Notes under the pieces: generated by a model
What the model saw: only the letters and a program-made list of their open reading frames with translations
Told to the model about the DNA's origin: nothing
Databases searched by the model: none
Position numbers and translations under genes: made by a program
Part shown: one piece after another, positions 34,192 through 43,760 of the stretch
Layout: each line of letters begins with the position of its first letter
Position numbering within the stretch: position 1 is the first letter of the stretch
NCBI GenBank assembly: GCA_964605145.1
Contig: CAZSBG010000044.1
Span: 1-48,242 of the forward strand
DNA from: CAZSBG01 sp964605145
Lineage (GTDB): Bacteria; Zhuqueibacterota; Zhuqueibacteria; Thermofontimicrobiales; Thermofontimicrobiaceae
Length of the DNA: 48,242 bases
Direction of reading: 5' to 3'

Positions 34192-37011
34192 TTACTTCAA
34201 TAAAACCAATTTCTTACTTATTCTCTTACCCGAATATTCCAGGCAGCACATATACAGTCCGGAATTCACGAAATCACCGCGGCTGTTTTTCCCATCCCAG
34301 ACGATTGATTTATAGCCGGCGGCTTGTTTTTCTTCAACCAGCTTAATAACTTCCTGGCCCATGATGTTATAGATCGTCAATTTCACAAGCGCGTTTCCGG
34401 GTAGTTCATACTGTATTCGCGTCGTCGAATTGAATGGATTGGGAAAATTCTGGAACAGGAAAAATGATTGGGGCTGGCGCGTTGCTGATTCTTCAACAGA
34501 GGCTGGCATGGGCGCTCGAAATTCGAACACATCGCCGCTCGAATAAGGCTTCCACGTGCTGATTCTGAAAGCATCGCCGGTTTTAGGGGGATTCGGATTT
34601 CCACTTTCAGGATCGGAAAAGGTTACCTGCCACGTACCTTTGGGCCGGCCACTCACATAAACAATGGGCGTAATCATATCCTGGCTATCAACAAATCCGT
34701 TAGCATTCACGTCAGCGAAAGCAAACTCCACAGCTTGATTTGTTGAAAGTTCTCTGGTATGAAAATTGGCAGGTTTATTTCCATTGATGGATGAATCCAC
34801 AATGGTATTAAAAAATTCGATTTCATAATCGTAGGGCGCCGGCACGCCCTGATTGTTATAGAGCACGGCTTCGAAATTCAGATTGGCATCGCCGCTAATC
34901 CAGCCGGTATTGATGGTGTCAATTTGAGCTTGTTCAGGCGTATTGATGACCAGCCGCAGTCCGTCAAAATAGGGGCCGGCGACTTCCGGCGTTAACTGCG
35001 TTGCGTTCTGCACCACAAAGGCGCCGGTTTCCACATCGCGAACGTTGTAGGTGGTGTAATCAAAAGTGATGTCGTCGAAGCTGAGCTGGTAAAGATGGCC
35101 GGTCGTCGCGATCGGATCGATGATGTTCACCTGAACGCTCCCGTCGCCATCTCCCTGCGTGTGCACAACGGATGAATCAGACAGGGCCGGGTACTCGTTC
35201 CAGATTTTGAATTGCCGAGACGGCTCTGTCTCGACCACATCGACGCCATCGGTGACCGCCAGTTTTAATCGGTAGCTGCTGCCGTTTGGATATTGTTTTG
35301 TGTCCCACACATAGCTGCCATCATTGGCTTCTCCTTCAGCCAGAATCTGCCATTCTTCTTCCTCTTTTTTCTGAAACAAAATATCGATGGTTGTCGTGTT
35401 GCCTTCTGCATCGCCGGCGCGCCATTGAATTTCCACGATTTCGGAAAGCGTTTCTTCCTCGCCGGGATAAAGCAGTGTGATATCCAGCGGCGCGTCTTTT
35501 TCGGCATTATTCACAATGAAAAAATCAGAAACAGCTCGACCATATCCGGCGCTATCGTACGCAATTATTTCCACTTGATAATTGTAGCCGTCTTCGAACA
35601 GCGATGTGTCCCACAGGTAAGAGCCGGTATCATCGATGTTGCGAGCCAATGGCTGCCACCATGTATCGGGCCGGTTTAAATTATAGTTGATGTCAATTTT
35701 CAGCGGACTACCGCTTGCGCTGGCTGTTGTCCATTTTATTTCGTATGTCCCGGATATTTCTTCATTCAGGCCCGGCGCTGAGAACGTAGCCTGGTGAGCT
35801 AATTGCTGTGCCAATCCGACATATTTCAGGACTGAATTTCGGGCGTTGCTGAACAGGTCGAATTTGGTGCGTCCGAATACAAACGCCACAGCAAAATTTT
35901 GTGATTCACCCGGATCGAGTAAAAAATAGCCGCTGCCGCCAACCGCAACCTGGTCAATATTTTGCTCGAATCCCTCGATGTGGCCGGGGCTCATTAAATT
36001 CCATATTGCTTCATCAATACCCGGAGAATAAACTCCCCAACTGTAGGTGGCAATGCTGGTGAGTCCTAAATGCTCTCCGGTATTCGATTTTGGCGTTTCC
36101 AGAAATTTTATTCCAAACCAGCCAATATTATCTTGTTGCACGGGGCCGCCATAAAAATCATTATCCCAGAAATAGATAAGATCATTTAAAGCAAACTGTA
36201 GGCCTGTGGAATAATCTTCACCCTCATGATTCAAAAACCCAACACAATCATCCGCGTAATCGCCGCCTTCGCCCATATCGACATCACCCAGAATTCCTGC
36301 GACTACTTTTTCGAGCACATTGCTGCTGACATTTTTTATTTTGTATTTGAAAATCAGATAATCCGTGTTTTTTGAATCGCTCCACTGGTAGCCGCGGCTC
36401 TTCACCTCAATGCCAAGCCCGCGAATGGATGAATCTTCAGGCACAGGAAAATACAATGCTTCAACATTCTCGCGGTCGTCCATCACATAATAACTTTCCT
36501 GATCTGCGACCATTACTCCCTCCCCGAATTCCCCCGGCCACGCGGTCCACGAGGCAGGCCATGATTCCGGATTGTCACTCATGGCAAGAGATGGCTGATC
36601 CGCCGCGGCAAATCCGGCAAGCGGCTCCCATCCCCATGGCTTCCAATTAGGACCGACATCACCTCCCTCCAAAAATCCTTCAGAGAAAATATGCCGCTCC
36701 ACGCCATACGCATCCAGCACTTCAGCGCCAACCAACAACCCAAATTCTCGGCCATAGGAAAATCCATTTTCGCGCGGCCATTTCAGACTGAGCGTATTTC
36801 CAGGCTGACCGATGGTTCCATAATTATAAAACACTGTCGTTATTTCGTTGGCATTGTGAATCCCTTCTTTCCGGTCTTCATTTCCATATTGCGACAAAAT
36901 TTTGGGGAATTTTTGGATAGATTTCGAAGTCTTTCCTTTTTGCACTGCTAGTGCGTTTGTAATGATACAGAAAAAGAAAATGAATACAATAAAACTTGAT
37001 ATTTTTCGCAT
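34192..37011 (-). CDS. Large secreted protein with Ig-like repeats and T9SS-type C-terminal domain
   Basis: A 939-residue secreted protein. The signal peptide ('MRKISSFIVFIFFF') precedes an N-terminal ~350-residue domain with no recognised fold, rich in Gly, Asp and aromatic residues. Two homologous modules follow at about residues 420-515 and 520-610. Each contains an 'I.W..A.A.G....IDI' start and a 'GSY.WDT..(F/Y).(D/N)G..Y' core, so they arose by duplication. The C-terminal ~90 residues include 'FFLFQNFPNPFNSTTRIQYEL' and end 'KRISKKLVLLK', a type-A T9SS sorting domain. AAGGAGG precedes the ATG. Proteins of this design are frequent in FCB candidate phyla; function is unknown. Confidence 0.82.
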   Translation of the reverse strand: MRKISSFIVFIFFFCIITNALAVQKGKTSKSIQKFPKILSQYGNEDRKEGIHNANEITTVFYNYGTIGQPGNTLSLKWPRENGFSYGREFGLLVGAEVLDAYGVERHIFSEGFLEGGDVGPNWKPWGWEPLAGFAAADQPSLAMSDNPESWPASWTAWPGEFGEGVMVADQESYYVMDDRENVEALYFPVPEDSSIRGLGIEVKSRGYQWSDSKNTDYLIFKYKIKNVSSNVLEKVVAGILGDVDMGEGGDYADDCVGFLNHEGEDYSTGLQFALNDLIYFWDNDFYGGPVQQDNIGWFGIKFLETPKSNTGEHLGLTSIATYSWGVYSPGIDEAIWNLMSPGHIEGFEQNIDQVAVGGSGYFLLDPGESQNFAVAFVFGRTKFDLFSNARNSVLKYVGLAQQLAHQATFSAPGLNEEISGTYEIKWTTASASGSPLKIDINYNLNRPDTWWQPLARNIDDTGSYLWDTSLFEDGYNYQVEIIAYDSAGYGRAVSDFFIVNNAEKDAPLDITLLYPGEEETLSEIVEIQWRAGDAEGNTTTIDILFQKKEEEEWQILAEGEANDGSYVWDTKQYPNGSSYRLKLAVTDGVDVVETEPSRQFKIWNEYPALSDSSVVHTQGDGDGSVQVNIIDPIATTGHLYQLSFDDITFDYTTYNVRDVETGAFVVQNATQLTPEVAGPYFDGLRLVINTPEQAQIDTINTGWISGDANLNFEAVLYNNQGVPAPYDYEIEFFNTIVDSSINGNKPANFHTRELSTNQAVEFAFADVNANGFVDSQDMITPIVYVSGRPKGTWQVTFSDPESGNPNPPKTGDAFRISTWKPYSSGDVFEFRAPMPASVEESATRQPQSFFLFQNFPNPFNSTTRIQYELPGNALVKLTIYNIMGQEVIKLVEEKQAAGYKSIVWDGKNSRGDFVNSGLYMCCLEYSGKRISKKLVLLK

Positions 37012-37160
37012 TGCTAAACCTCCTTCTTTTTTTTGATTTTTGCAATTCAAAAAACGTGGATTTCATTTGTTCGTTTAACTACCACAAATTTTGTTCATGA
37101 TAGTAATCAAAGTGGATTTTCGATAGTGGATATTCGATGATGAAAAAACAACGATTCGAC

Positions 37161-38144
37161 TTATTGACTCAATATTCTTTCCAAGCTCCCTTTTTCAACG
37201 TTCAGCAGCCCAACTGCAGGGAGTCGTTTCGTGAGCAATTTCCAGTTTTCATCTTGTTGAAATACATCGTGGAAAATCGGCAGAGCGTCGTCCACCATGC
37301 CTACATTGGCCAGGGAAATTGCGTGCCAGTATTTCATTTCGAGATTTTCCGGGAACATCTGCTCGGCCTGGCCGTAGGCTTTGAGCGCGCCGTCGATGTC
37401 ATTTTTCTCGATGGCCAGATCGCCGGCATTCATAAATTCGTACGCGCGGTGGACTTTGAGCAGCCGTTTGATTTCCTTCACCGGCTCAGGATTATCGTCC
37501 ACACGCAAATCGACCAACTTGTCTTCCCACGGCTTGGCGGAGGATTTAATTTTCACCACCAGCAGGGCAGCCGATTGTTGTCCGCGAATATCGCCGCCGG
37601 CATTCTGGGCAGCTTCCAGCGCAGCGACCATCCGCTCCGCCAGCCGGCCTTTCGCGGACTCGAACGCTTTTGACATGGCCGGCCACACCGTATCGTTGAG
37701 CATCATATTGGCCTGAACCGAATATCCTTTCCCGACGAACTGGCCGGCATCGGCAATGCACTTCTCCCCGGTGTACGCCGCCACATTGCCTTTGCTATCC
37801 ACGATGGCCAATTGCCGCACATCGCGCGCCTCATCGGATTGGATTAGAATATCCAGCACATCACCGGCAGATTTTCCCTCGCGTAGCAACGCCAATCCCC
37901 GCGGCCCAAACGAAACATTGACGAACGACTGGGTGGCAATGGCGCCGGCCCCGGCTTCGGCCCACGAAACAATAGATCCCACCGAAAACCAGTGCGACTG
38001 CACAGCCACACCCATTTCGCCGGTCTCCTGATCGCAGGCAACGATGGAATAGGTGTGCGCCAGTTTATCGGCATAGATATGTTGGGACAACGCATGTCCC
38101 CAAAAGCAAAAAACGAGTATTAAAAAAATGATTGTTTTTTTCAC
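37161..38144 (-). CDS. DUF1028 family protein (Ntn-hydrolase-like), exported
   Basis: A 327-residue exported protein of the DUF1028 family, whose fold resembles Ntn hydrolases. 'HTYSIVACDQETGEMGVAVQSHWFSVGSIVSWAEAGAGAIATQSFVNVSFGPRGLALL' spans the N-terminal core after the signal peptide. 'GKGYSVQANMML' and 'GGDIRGQQSAALLVV' are also typical. A C-terminal extension (from about residue 240) has a tetratricopeptide-like look ('AYEFMNAGDLAIEKNDIDGALKAYGQAEQMFPEN'). The start is taken as GTG at 38144 with AAAGGA upstream, since the longer reading would put 35 residues before the signal. It likely acts in the periplasm on an amide or peptide substrate. Confidence 0.85.
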   Translation of the reverse strand: MKKTIIFLILVFCFWGHALSQHIYADKLAHTYSIVACDQETGEMGVAVQSHWFSVGSIVSWAEAGAGAIATQSFVNVSFGPRGLALLREGKSAGDVLDILIQSDEARDVRQLAIVDSKGNVAAYTGEKCIADAGQFVGKGYSVQANMMLNDTVWPAMSKAFESAKGRLAERMVAALEAAQNAGGDIRGQQSAALLVVKIKSSAKPWEDKLVDLRVDDNPEPVKEIKRLLKVHRAYEFMNAGDLAIEKNDIDGALKAYGQAEQMFPENLEMKYWHAISLANVGMVDDALPIFHDVFQQDENWKLLTKRLPAVGLLNVEKGSLERILSQ

Positions 38145-38404
38145 AATACTTTCCTTTCGAAATTGATGATTCGGGAAATGGGAAACGTGAAATAGAAAAT
38201 AGGAATTGGGATGAATTATCCGCTTCCACAATTCATTGCTTAAAATCATTAAATTAAGGAATATTTGCAGATGTCATTCTGAACGACCAAAGAGAGTGAA
38301 GCACAGTCTTGATTTACTATTTTGTAATCTCCACTTACTATTTTCTATTCCCCATTCCCTGTTCACTTCTCGCGTCTAGCGTTTCACGTCTCACATTTGC
38401 CGTT
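38145..38404. other. Gene-free spacer with repeat phrases
   Basis: No gene is seen. 38273-38300 carries one half of the GTCATTCTGA element found at 25824-25973. The remainder (38160-38215 and 38330-38400) is built of short phrases such as TTCACGT/CGTTTCAC and ATTTTCTATTCCCC that recur in both orientations around the spacer. Confidence 0.5.
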
Positions 38405-39334
38405 TCACTTTTCACGTTTCCCATGCCGAATTAATTTCAACGATGTTTCCGACTCATTGGTGCTGGGGCTGGTGCCGCTCATCTGGCCGGAATAAGCGGT
38501 GGTGCCTTCGTAGAAACTCGTGCTGGAATATTCCACAAGAATTCCTTCTTTAATAGCGAACCATACGTGCGACGTACCTTCACTCTCTCCTTCAGTAGTC
38601 ATTTGAGTGCCACGCATGGAGCCGGTGGATTCGAGCAGCGATTTGGTCTCCAGCTTGAGATGCAGACAATCCATGCCCTCTTTCATTTCCTGCCCGACAA
38701 CCATGTAAGTGGTGGTTCCGTCCATAATTGATGTGTATGTAGATTGCCGGGTTGAATCATCGCGGGTGGATGTATCGATTTTGGTTTCGGTCCACGTGTC
38801 GCCAATTTTGAGCGGCTTATCCGGCAATTTAAACAGGTGAATCCCGAGGCGGTCTTTGGCATCACCTGGCATAGGCCTGCCGGCCATTTGGGGCGTTGGC
38901 AGGCTGTCGATTTCAACCACTTCTCTCCGCTCGCCCAAGGACGTCATGGAAACCTGGACTCTTTTTCCGTTAATATTGCCATAATCGACGGCCATGGAGC
39001 CGCGCGAATGTTCCATGGTAAAACTCATCGTATCCACGGTGAGAACAAACGTGATCAGCGAATCGACGCTTTTGGTGTCCAATTGAAAGCCGAAAATCTG
39101 ATCCGAAATATTTTCGAACGACTGGCCGGCTCGCTCCGTTGTATTAACACCGTGCATGGTGCGCTGGTACTGATAAAAATCCCCAACCGCTGGCCGGAAA
39201 CTGAGAAGATAGCCGGTCTCGGCATCGCCCCAGAGGGGCGGTTTCTTGCCGGCACAATTCAGCAGAACAAATAAAATTAATAAAAATGAAGAAATAGCCA
39301 TAACCGCGGCTCGCTGGTTTTTGAAGTTTCGCAT
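38405..39334 (-). CDS. Lipoprotein, DUF6263-like
   Basis: A 309-residue protein with a lipoprotein signal ending 'LLILFVLLNCAGKK', so membrane-anchored. The mature part is a beta-rich domain: 'YLLSFRPAVGDFYQYQRTM' opens it, 'LPDKPLKIGDTWTETKID' lies mid-way, and 'HVWFAIKEGILVEYSSTSFYEGT' is near the end. These features resemble uncharacterised secreted lipoproteins (DUF6263). GGGAGG precedes the ATG at ideal distance. It stands alone on the minus strand between the DUF1028 gene and the HAD gene. No enzymatic residue is apparent. Confidence 0.7.
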   Translation of the reverse strand: MRNFKNQRAAVMAISSFLLILFVLLNCAGKKPPLWGDAETGYLLSFRPAVGDFYQYQRTMHGVNTTERAGQSFENISDQIFGFQLDTKSVDSLITFVLTVDTMSFTMEHSRGSMAVDYGNINGKRVQVSMTSLGERREVVEIDSLPTPQMAGRPMPGDAKDRLGIHLFKLPDKPLKIGDTWTETKIDTSTRDDSTRQSTYTSIMDGTTTYMVVGQEMKEGMDCLHLKLETKSLLESTGSMRGTQMTTEGESEGTSHVWFAIKEGILVEYSSTSFYEGTTAYSGQMSGTSPSTNESETSLKLIRHGKREK

Positions 39335-39683
39335 GGGTACCTCCCGGGGTAGGTTTAAAATTTTTGGAGTTTTTATGAAGCTAAAATATTTTCAACGGTG
39401 CAGAATATGGAGAGAAATTAGAGTTTTGCATTATTCGCACACAATTTTATTGGAGTGCAATCCCTTTATGGATTGCCTGATGCAGCCCATGAAAAAATAT
39501 GGAACACGGATTTACGGATTGACGCGGATGATTTTACCAGGAATTGTAATTAAGAATTTTTCGAATGATAGTAAGATATCAATATTTCTTTTCTTTGAGA
39601 AATCCGCGCGGAACGTCCGCCAGCTTTTTGGCGGATCATCCGCGTTCTATTTCTTTTTTGATTCCGGCTTGTCCGGGTTAGCA
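39335..39683. other. Gene-free spacer
   Basis: No convincing gene lies here; a long plus-strand frame crossing it runs into the antisense of the HAD gene and has no family features. A hairpin TCCGCCA (39616-39622)/TGGCGGA (39629-39635) with loop GCTTTT may end the HAD transcript or be a repeat. 'ACACGGATTTACGGATT' at about 39503-39520 is one of the phrases seen in other spacers. Confidence 0.5.
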
Positions 39684-40520
39684 TTAAATATCATTTTTTC
39701 CACAAACCACCTCCACCAATCGCGCTGCGTCGCTGAAATCCGACACCAGCACATGCGCCCCGGCTTTGATGAGCCGCTCGCGTTTCTGGGCAACCGTGAA
39801 ATGGCCGTCGTTTTCGTAGTAGCTGTGATCCGGGGAGAGAACGCCAACGCAAATTCCCCCGGCGTCGCTTGTACACTGAATTTCCGGCGAACCATCGCCG
39901 AAGCAGAGGAGCTGTCCCGGCTGTATGTGCTGATCATTCAACAATCTATTCACAACGCTTCTTTTGGCGCACATTTCAGGACTGGCCAATGACCCGGAGG
40001 CAACCACGCGATCGCCGAAATACTCTTCATATCCCAGCAGCTTCACGCTGTGTTTGATGGGATCAATATCCGTGCCGCTGGCTAAGTGGAGCGATTCTTT
40101 CCCGAATTTCGCCGCAAGTTCGTTTAACAAATCCATCGCGCCCGGAACCCGCAGACTTTCCACATTTATTTCATTCTTCGCCAACTTTCTGTGAACGGAA
40201 TCCACCATGGCTTCCACTGCGGAAATGTACACTTTTTTATACCGCCCCGGCGAGAGCGCTGTTCCGCCGCGCCGTTCGATTTCCGCCGCTAACTGCTTCA
40301 TCTGCATGTAGGTGGGAATGCCGATTGAAGTCTCTATATCGCGAATCACCCATTCCTCTGCTTCTTCCGGCGATATTTCCGGCACCGCCTGTGCCAGCGA
40401 CGCCAAATTAGTCGCTACCATCACATTCACCCAGCCATCGCGCTCCAACGAGAGCGTTCCATCAAAATCAAATAATACTGTCGTTATATTGCGTCCGTCA
40501 AAAGGTCGAATCAGTTCCAT
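39684..40520 (-). CDS. HAD superfamily hydrolase
   Basis: A 278-residue cytoplasmic phosphatase-type protein of the HAD superfamily. 'VLFDFDGTLSLERDGW' carries the nucleophile D18 and acid/base D20. A helical cap follows ('EEAEEWVIRDIETSIGIPTYMQMKQLAAEIERRGG'). 'LHLASGTDIDP' supplies motif II and 'LCFGDGSPEIQCTSDAGGICVGV' motif IV. The ATG at 40520 is preferred because GGAG lies six bases before it. It follows the deoxyhypusine-synthase-like gene by 172 bases on the same strand and may be co-transcribed. The substrate is likely a small phosphoester, perhaps a sugar phosphate. Confidence 0.88.
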   Translation of the reverse strand: MELIRPFDGRNITTVLFDFDGTLSLERDGWVNVMVATNLASLAQAVPEISPEEAEEWVIRDIETSIGIPTYMQMKQLAAEIERRGGTALSPGRYKKVYISAVEAMVDSVHRKLAKNEINVESLRVPGAMDLLNELAAKFGKESLHLASGTDIDPIKHSVKLLGYEEYFGDRVVASGSLASPEMCAKRSVVNRLLNDQHIQPGQLLCFGDGSPEIQCTSDAGGICVGVLSPDHSYYENDGHFTVAQKRERLIKAGAHVLVSDFSDAARLVEVVCGKNDI

Positions 40521-40692
40521 GTTTTTCTCCGTAAGCGTCATTACATTATCGAACATACTTTAGATTGAAATTAAAACTACAAAATTCAAACTGAAAAACC
40601 AGTAGAAGTAATTATTAAAGAAATTCATTTAAAACTCATCCGAATTGCCTCGAAAAAATTTCGAGTCTCCGAGCCTTCGAGGCGAAACAAAA

Positions 40693-41811
40693 TTAAGCCG
40701 CCAATCTTTTCAGACGCGCATACAAATTCGATAAAAAGTTTCGGTTGTCGGCACAGGCGTAGTGCATTTCGCCGGCGCCCATGCGGTCGAAGGTTTTGCA
40801 GAATCGAAGATAATACGCAGGATTGTCTTTGGGCGGTTCCACACCGCTGCCCCAATTCCAGTCACCGCCAGGCTGAATGTCGTTTACCACCAGCATAAAA
40901 TCCGTGATTTGTTTCCCCTCCTGCCTCGCCACGTTGCGCGCTACGGAGAGAGCCTTTTCAAAAATCATCGGCGACATAATAGCCGAACCTATTGAGATGT
41001 ACACGCCCCCTTCCAGATTGGCGACGCTGTTCACGTATGTCAGCCAGTCTTTTTCCGCGGTTCTGCCAACGGCGGCGCCGTGATTGAATGGATGGGTGTA
41101 AATGATGTCGTAGCCAAATCCAGGATGAATGGTCAGCGGCACGCCGGCCGAAAACGCCGATTCCAGCACGCTGTATTTTTTGAACGAATGGTCGATTGTC
41201 AAATCACCGCTTTCCATTTTTTTTGATTGCACGAAATGAATTAAATCGAGCAGACTGCCGGCGTTTTCCGAAACTCTGCTTTCATCCCGCAATTGGTGAA
41301 GCACACGGCTCTTGAGCGCATCCAAATCCGGAATTGCCAATTTATCGAAGTGGATCATCTCGCCAATGGATTCGCCGTAGCCCTTTCCCCGGACAGCGCC
41401 TAAAATCAGCGCCAGATTGAGGTATTTTCCGGTCTCGTCCCAGATGCCGAATTGCCCCTCCTGAGCATATCGGCGCACATCTTCCTCGGATTTGCCCTGA
41501 AACGCGAACTCCCAGTCATGAATCGATCCGGCGCCATTTGTGGCGAGATGCGTAACAAATCCTTCCTCGATCATGCGGCGCAGCACGGTTCCCATGCCGT
41601 TTTTAATGAGATGCGCGCCATAGGCAATAATGATGCTCCGTTTCTGCTCCCTCGCTGTCAGTATTTTCTCGGCCAATTTTTCGAGCAGAGACGAATCGCC
41701 AGTGAACGGCTCCGGCGCAACCTCCGGATTCGCCGCGATCTTTTCGATGGCGGATTTGCTCTCCCGCTGGGAAAGCGGCTTGACCTGTATTTTCGATTTA
41801 TCGAACAGCAT
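40693..41811 (-). CDS. Deoxyhypusine-synthase-like protein of unknown function
   Basis: A 372-residue cytoplasmic protein. 'IIIAYGAHLIKNGMGTVLRRMIEEGFVTHLATNGAGSIHDWE' followed by 'EGQFGIWDETGKYLNLAL' and 'GVYISIGSAIMSPMIFEKALSVARNVARQEG' define a conserved family found in diverse bacteria. It resembles NAD-binding deoxyhypusine synthase in layout but lacks an eIF5A-type partner. From memory it is often beside HAD phosphatases and sugar kinases in other genomes, which hints at sugar-phosphate metabolism. Here a HAD gene is next to it, as is a URO-D gene. The ATG at 41811 begins the family's usual 'MLFDKSKIQ' opening; an in-frame TTG lies 15 bases upstream. Function is open. Confidence 0.6.
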   Translation of the reverse strand: MLFDKSKIQVKPLSQRESKSAIEKIAANPEVAPEPFTGDSSLLEKLAEKILTAREQKRSIIIAYGAHLIKNGMGTVLRRMIEEGFVTHLATNGAGSIHDWEFAFQGKSEEDVRRYAQEGQFGIWDETGKYLNLALILGAVRGKGYGESIGEMIHFDKLAIPDLDALKSRVLHQLRDESRVSENAGSLLDLIHFVQSKKMESGDLTIDHSFKKYSVLESAFSAGVPLTIHPGFGYDIIYTHPFNHGAAVGRTAEKDWLTYVNSVANLEGGVYISIGSAIMSPMIFEKALSVARNVARQEGKQITDFMLVVNDIQPGGDWNWGSGVEPPKDNPAYYLRFCKTFDRMGAGEMHYACADNRNFLSNLYARLKRLAA

Positions 41812-41941
41812 TCTTCTATTTTCCAAATTTTAACTATGATCCATTTATAAAATAATCCTTTTTCACCACAATTCTCGAAGTTTATGCATACGAAATTGAA
41901 TTATCAATGTATAACGATCATTTTTGAATTTTAAACGATAA

Positions 41942-43216
41942 TTATCGAAGCGGATAATCGCGATACTCGTTGAACGTTTCGAACAGCGCCACCAGGTTTT
42001 CCACCGGTGTGCGTGCCTGTATATTGTGAATGGCGTTGAAAATGAATCCACCGTTGGTCCCGAAAATTTCGATGCGCTTTTTCACTTCTTCGCGAACATC
42101 CTCCGGGGTGCCGAACGGAAGCGTCTTCTGCGTGTCGATGCCGCCGCCCCAAAATGTGATGCGGTCGCCGAATTTTCTTTTGAGAGCGGCTGGTTCCATA
42201 TCCACAGCCGAGCATTGCACCGGGTTCAAAATATCAAAACCGGCCTCGATGAAATCCTCCACCAGCGCCATCACAGAACCGCAGGAATGAATGAACGTTT
42301 TCCACTCCGTATTTTTATGCACCCATTCATTGACTTGTTTGTGAAACGGCAGGTATAATTCGCGATATGCCTTATTGGAAATGAACGGCCCGTTCTGCGT
42401 GCCGAAATCCGTGCCGGTGATGAACACCGCCGCGATCTTATTCCCGATTGCATTGTAAATTTTTTCCAGATTGGCCAGGGCAATTTCACACTGGCGCTCG
42501 AACACTTTGTAGACATAATCGAACCGAATCACCGTGCTGACATACCATTCCTCGATATCGCGGATGCCTTTAGGGTATTTCAGCATGGGCGCCGGCACCA
42601 GCGCAATATCCCCGAAGCTGGCGCCACCGAAGCTGCCCAGGATCGCTTTGTCCGTATGCTCGTACAAATACTCGGCCCGCTCCTTGAGGTGATTGAGGTC
42701 TTCATCCGAAAGGTAATCAAATTCTTCCAGGTTATCTTCAATGTTGAGCGTGTCGTCATCGATGGATTTTTGCCGCACGATGGCATCGAAATACCAGCCG
42801 CCGGCCGGCATGCGTCCGCTGGGCGGCGCGGATTTGTCGCCTTTGGGATACATGAAAATATCGCCACTCGGTTCCGGATCCGTGTTGAATCCCTCCGGCA
42901 CCAGCACCGGCGTGCCATCGAACGTGGTCCACGGCTTCCAACCCTCTTTGTCGAAGCCGAACATGGTGCCTCGTCCCTCCAGCGCCACCACATCGATGCC
43001 CAGCGCGTCCATGAGATCTGGCGTAATTTCACCCAGCATCTGGTACGGCTCCACAACCTTGACCGGGGTATTAGATTCATCCAGTCCCAGGGCCTGACGC
43101 AGCAAATAGACGGAACTCACGTGCATGCCGGTGACGCCGCTGCCGGCCAAATCCAGCGGGACTTTATCCGGTTCTTTATGATTTAGAGCAAGATTTACGC
43201 GTTCTCGGGATGTCAT
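41942..43216 (-). CDS. URO-D superfamily methyltransferase-like protein, paralogue 5
   Basis: A 424-residue protein, the longest URO-D paralogue in the window. 'MTSRERVNLALNHKEPDKVPLDLAG' is the typical N-terminus. 'FIHSCGSV' gives likely zinc ligands H310 and C312, 'GGGIDTQKTLPFGTPEDV' is the conserved turn, and 'NAIHNIQARTPVENL' has H397 in place of the third Cys. 'GTDFGTQNGPFISNKAYRELYLPF' is the family acceptor-side motif. The insertion around residues 120-190 accounts for the extra length. It heads the minus-strand run with the deoxyhypusine-synthase-like and HAD genes. The substrate is unknown; methyl transfer is inferred from family. Confidence 0.9.
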   Translation of the reverse strand: MTSRERVNLALNHKEPDKVPLDLAGSGVTGMHVSSVYLLRQALGLDESNTPVKVVEPYQMLGEITPDLMDALGIDVVALEGRGTMFGFDKEGWKPWTTFDGTPVLVPEGFNTDPEPSGDIFMYPKGDKSAPPSGRMPAGGWYFDAIVRQKSIDDDTLNIEDNLEEFDYLSDEDLNHLKERAEYLYEHTDKAILGSFGGASFGDIALVPAPMLKYPKGIRDIEEWYVSTVIRFDYVYKVFERQCEIALANLEKIYNAIGNKIAAVFITGTDFGTQNGPFISNKAYRELYLPFHKQVNEWVHKNTEWKTFIHSCGSVMALVEDFIEAGFDILNPVQCSAVDMEPAALKRKFGDRITFWGGGIDTQKTLPFGTPEDVREEVKKRIEIFGTNGGFIFNAIHNIQARTPVENLVALFETFNEYRDYPLR

Positions 43217-43328
43217 AATTTCGTTTCACTCCTCGTTAAGAATATTTGGAAAAATAATTTAAAAAATGAATCAAGGCAAATATACAAAATACTGTATTTT
43301 AAAGCAACCATTAAAATATTTTGTTTTG

Positions 43329-43730
43329 ATGCATCCGGGCAACATTGCCGTTAAAATACCGTATTTTCTCCCGCAATTCATTTTGCTTCTCTCCTGTTCA
43401 TCGAACGCGCCAATGAACGTGGAAGCCGAAAAAGGCAAAATCCAGGCTGTCATCGAAACATCCATTGGCTGGGCGCTCACCAAAGACAAACAGGCCCTGT
43501 ACAATGCAGTGGCCCAGGACTCCAGTTTCTTCATCATCAACCCGGATTCCAGCACAGTCGATGGTTTCGCCGCATTTGAAGATTTGGTCGAAAATTTCTT
43601 CATGCTGGACGATTTCGGCGAATTTCGAGGACGTTCCACATCCTGGATCAATGCCCGCTGGACAGGAGTACTTGAAAAACGGAAAGATCAGTGGAAAATT
43701 GTTCAAATGCATTTTTCCTTTCCGAAATAG
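43329..43730 (+). CDS. Small NTF2/SnoaL-like lipoprotein
   Basis: A 133-residue protein. After a short hydrophobic segment ending 'FILLLSCSSN' (lipobox-like) the mature part is a SnoaL/NTF2-type domain: 'IQAVIETSIGWALTKDKQALYNAVAQDSSFFIIN' and 'STSWINARWTGVLEKRKDQWKIVQMHFSFPK'. Such domains bind small hydrophobic ligands or act as scaffolds. The ATG at 43329 is chosen because it begins the signal; neither it nor the upstream ATG at 43266 has a Shine-Dalgarno, so the start is uncertain. It is divergent from the URO-D gene, sharing the spacer. Confidence 0.65.
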   Translation: MHPGNIAVKIPYFLPQFILLLSCSSNAPMNVEAEKGKIQAVIETSIGWALTKDKQALYNAVAQDSSFFIINPDSSTVDGFAAFEDLVENFFMLDDFGEFRGRSTSWINARWTGVLEKRKDQWKIVQMHFSFPK

Positions 43731-43760
43731 GACTACCTGATTTTATTACAAAAATATTTC

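Noticed and set aside
37161..38249. Longer start (38249) for the DUF1028 gene
   Set aside because: It would put 35 residues before a clear signal peptide; the GTG at 38144 has an AAAGGA at the right distance.
39246..39992. 248-codon plus-strand open frame crossing a spacer and the HAD gene
   Set aside because: It overlaps the antisense of a clear HAD gene and the lipoprotein start, without any recognisable domain.
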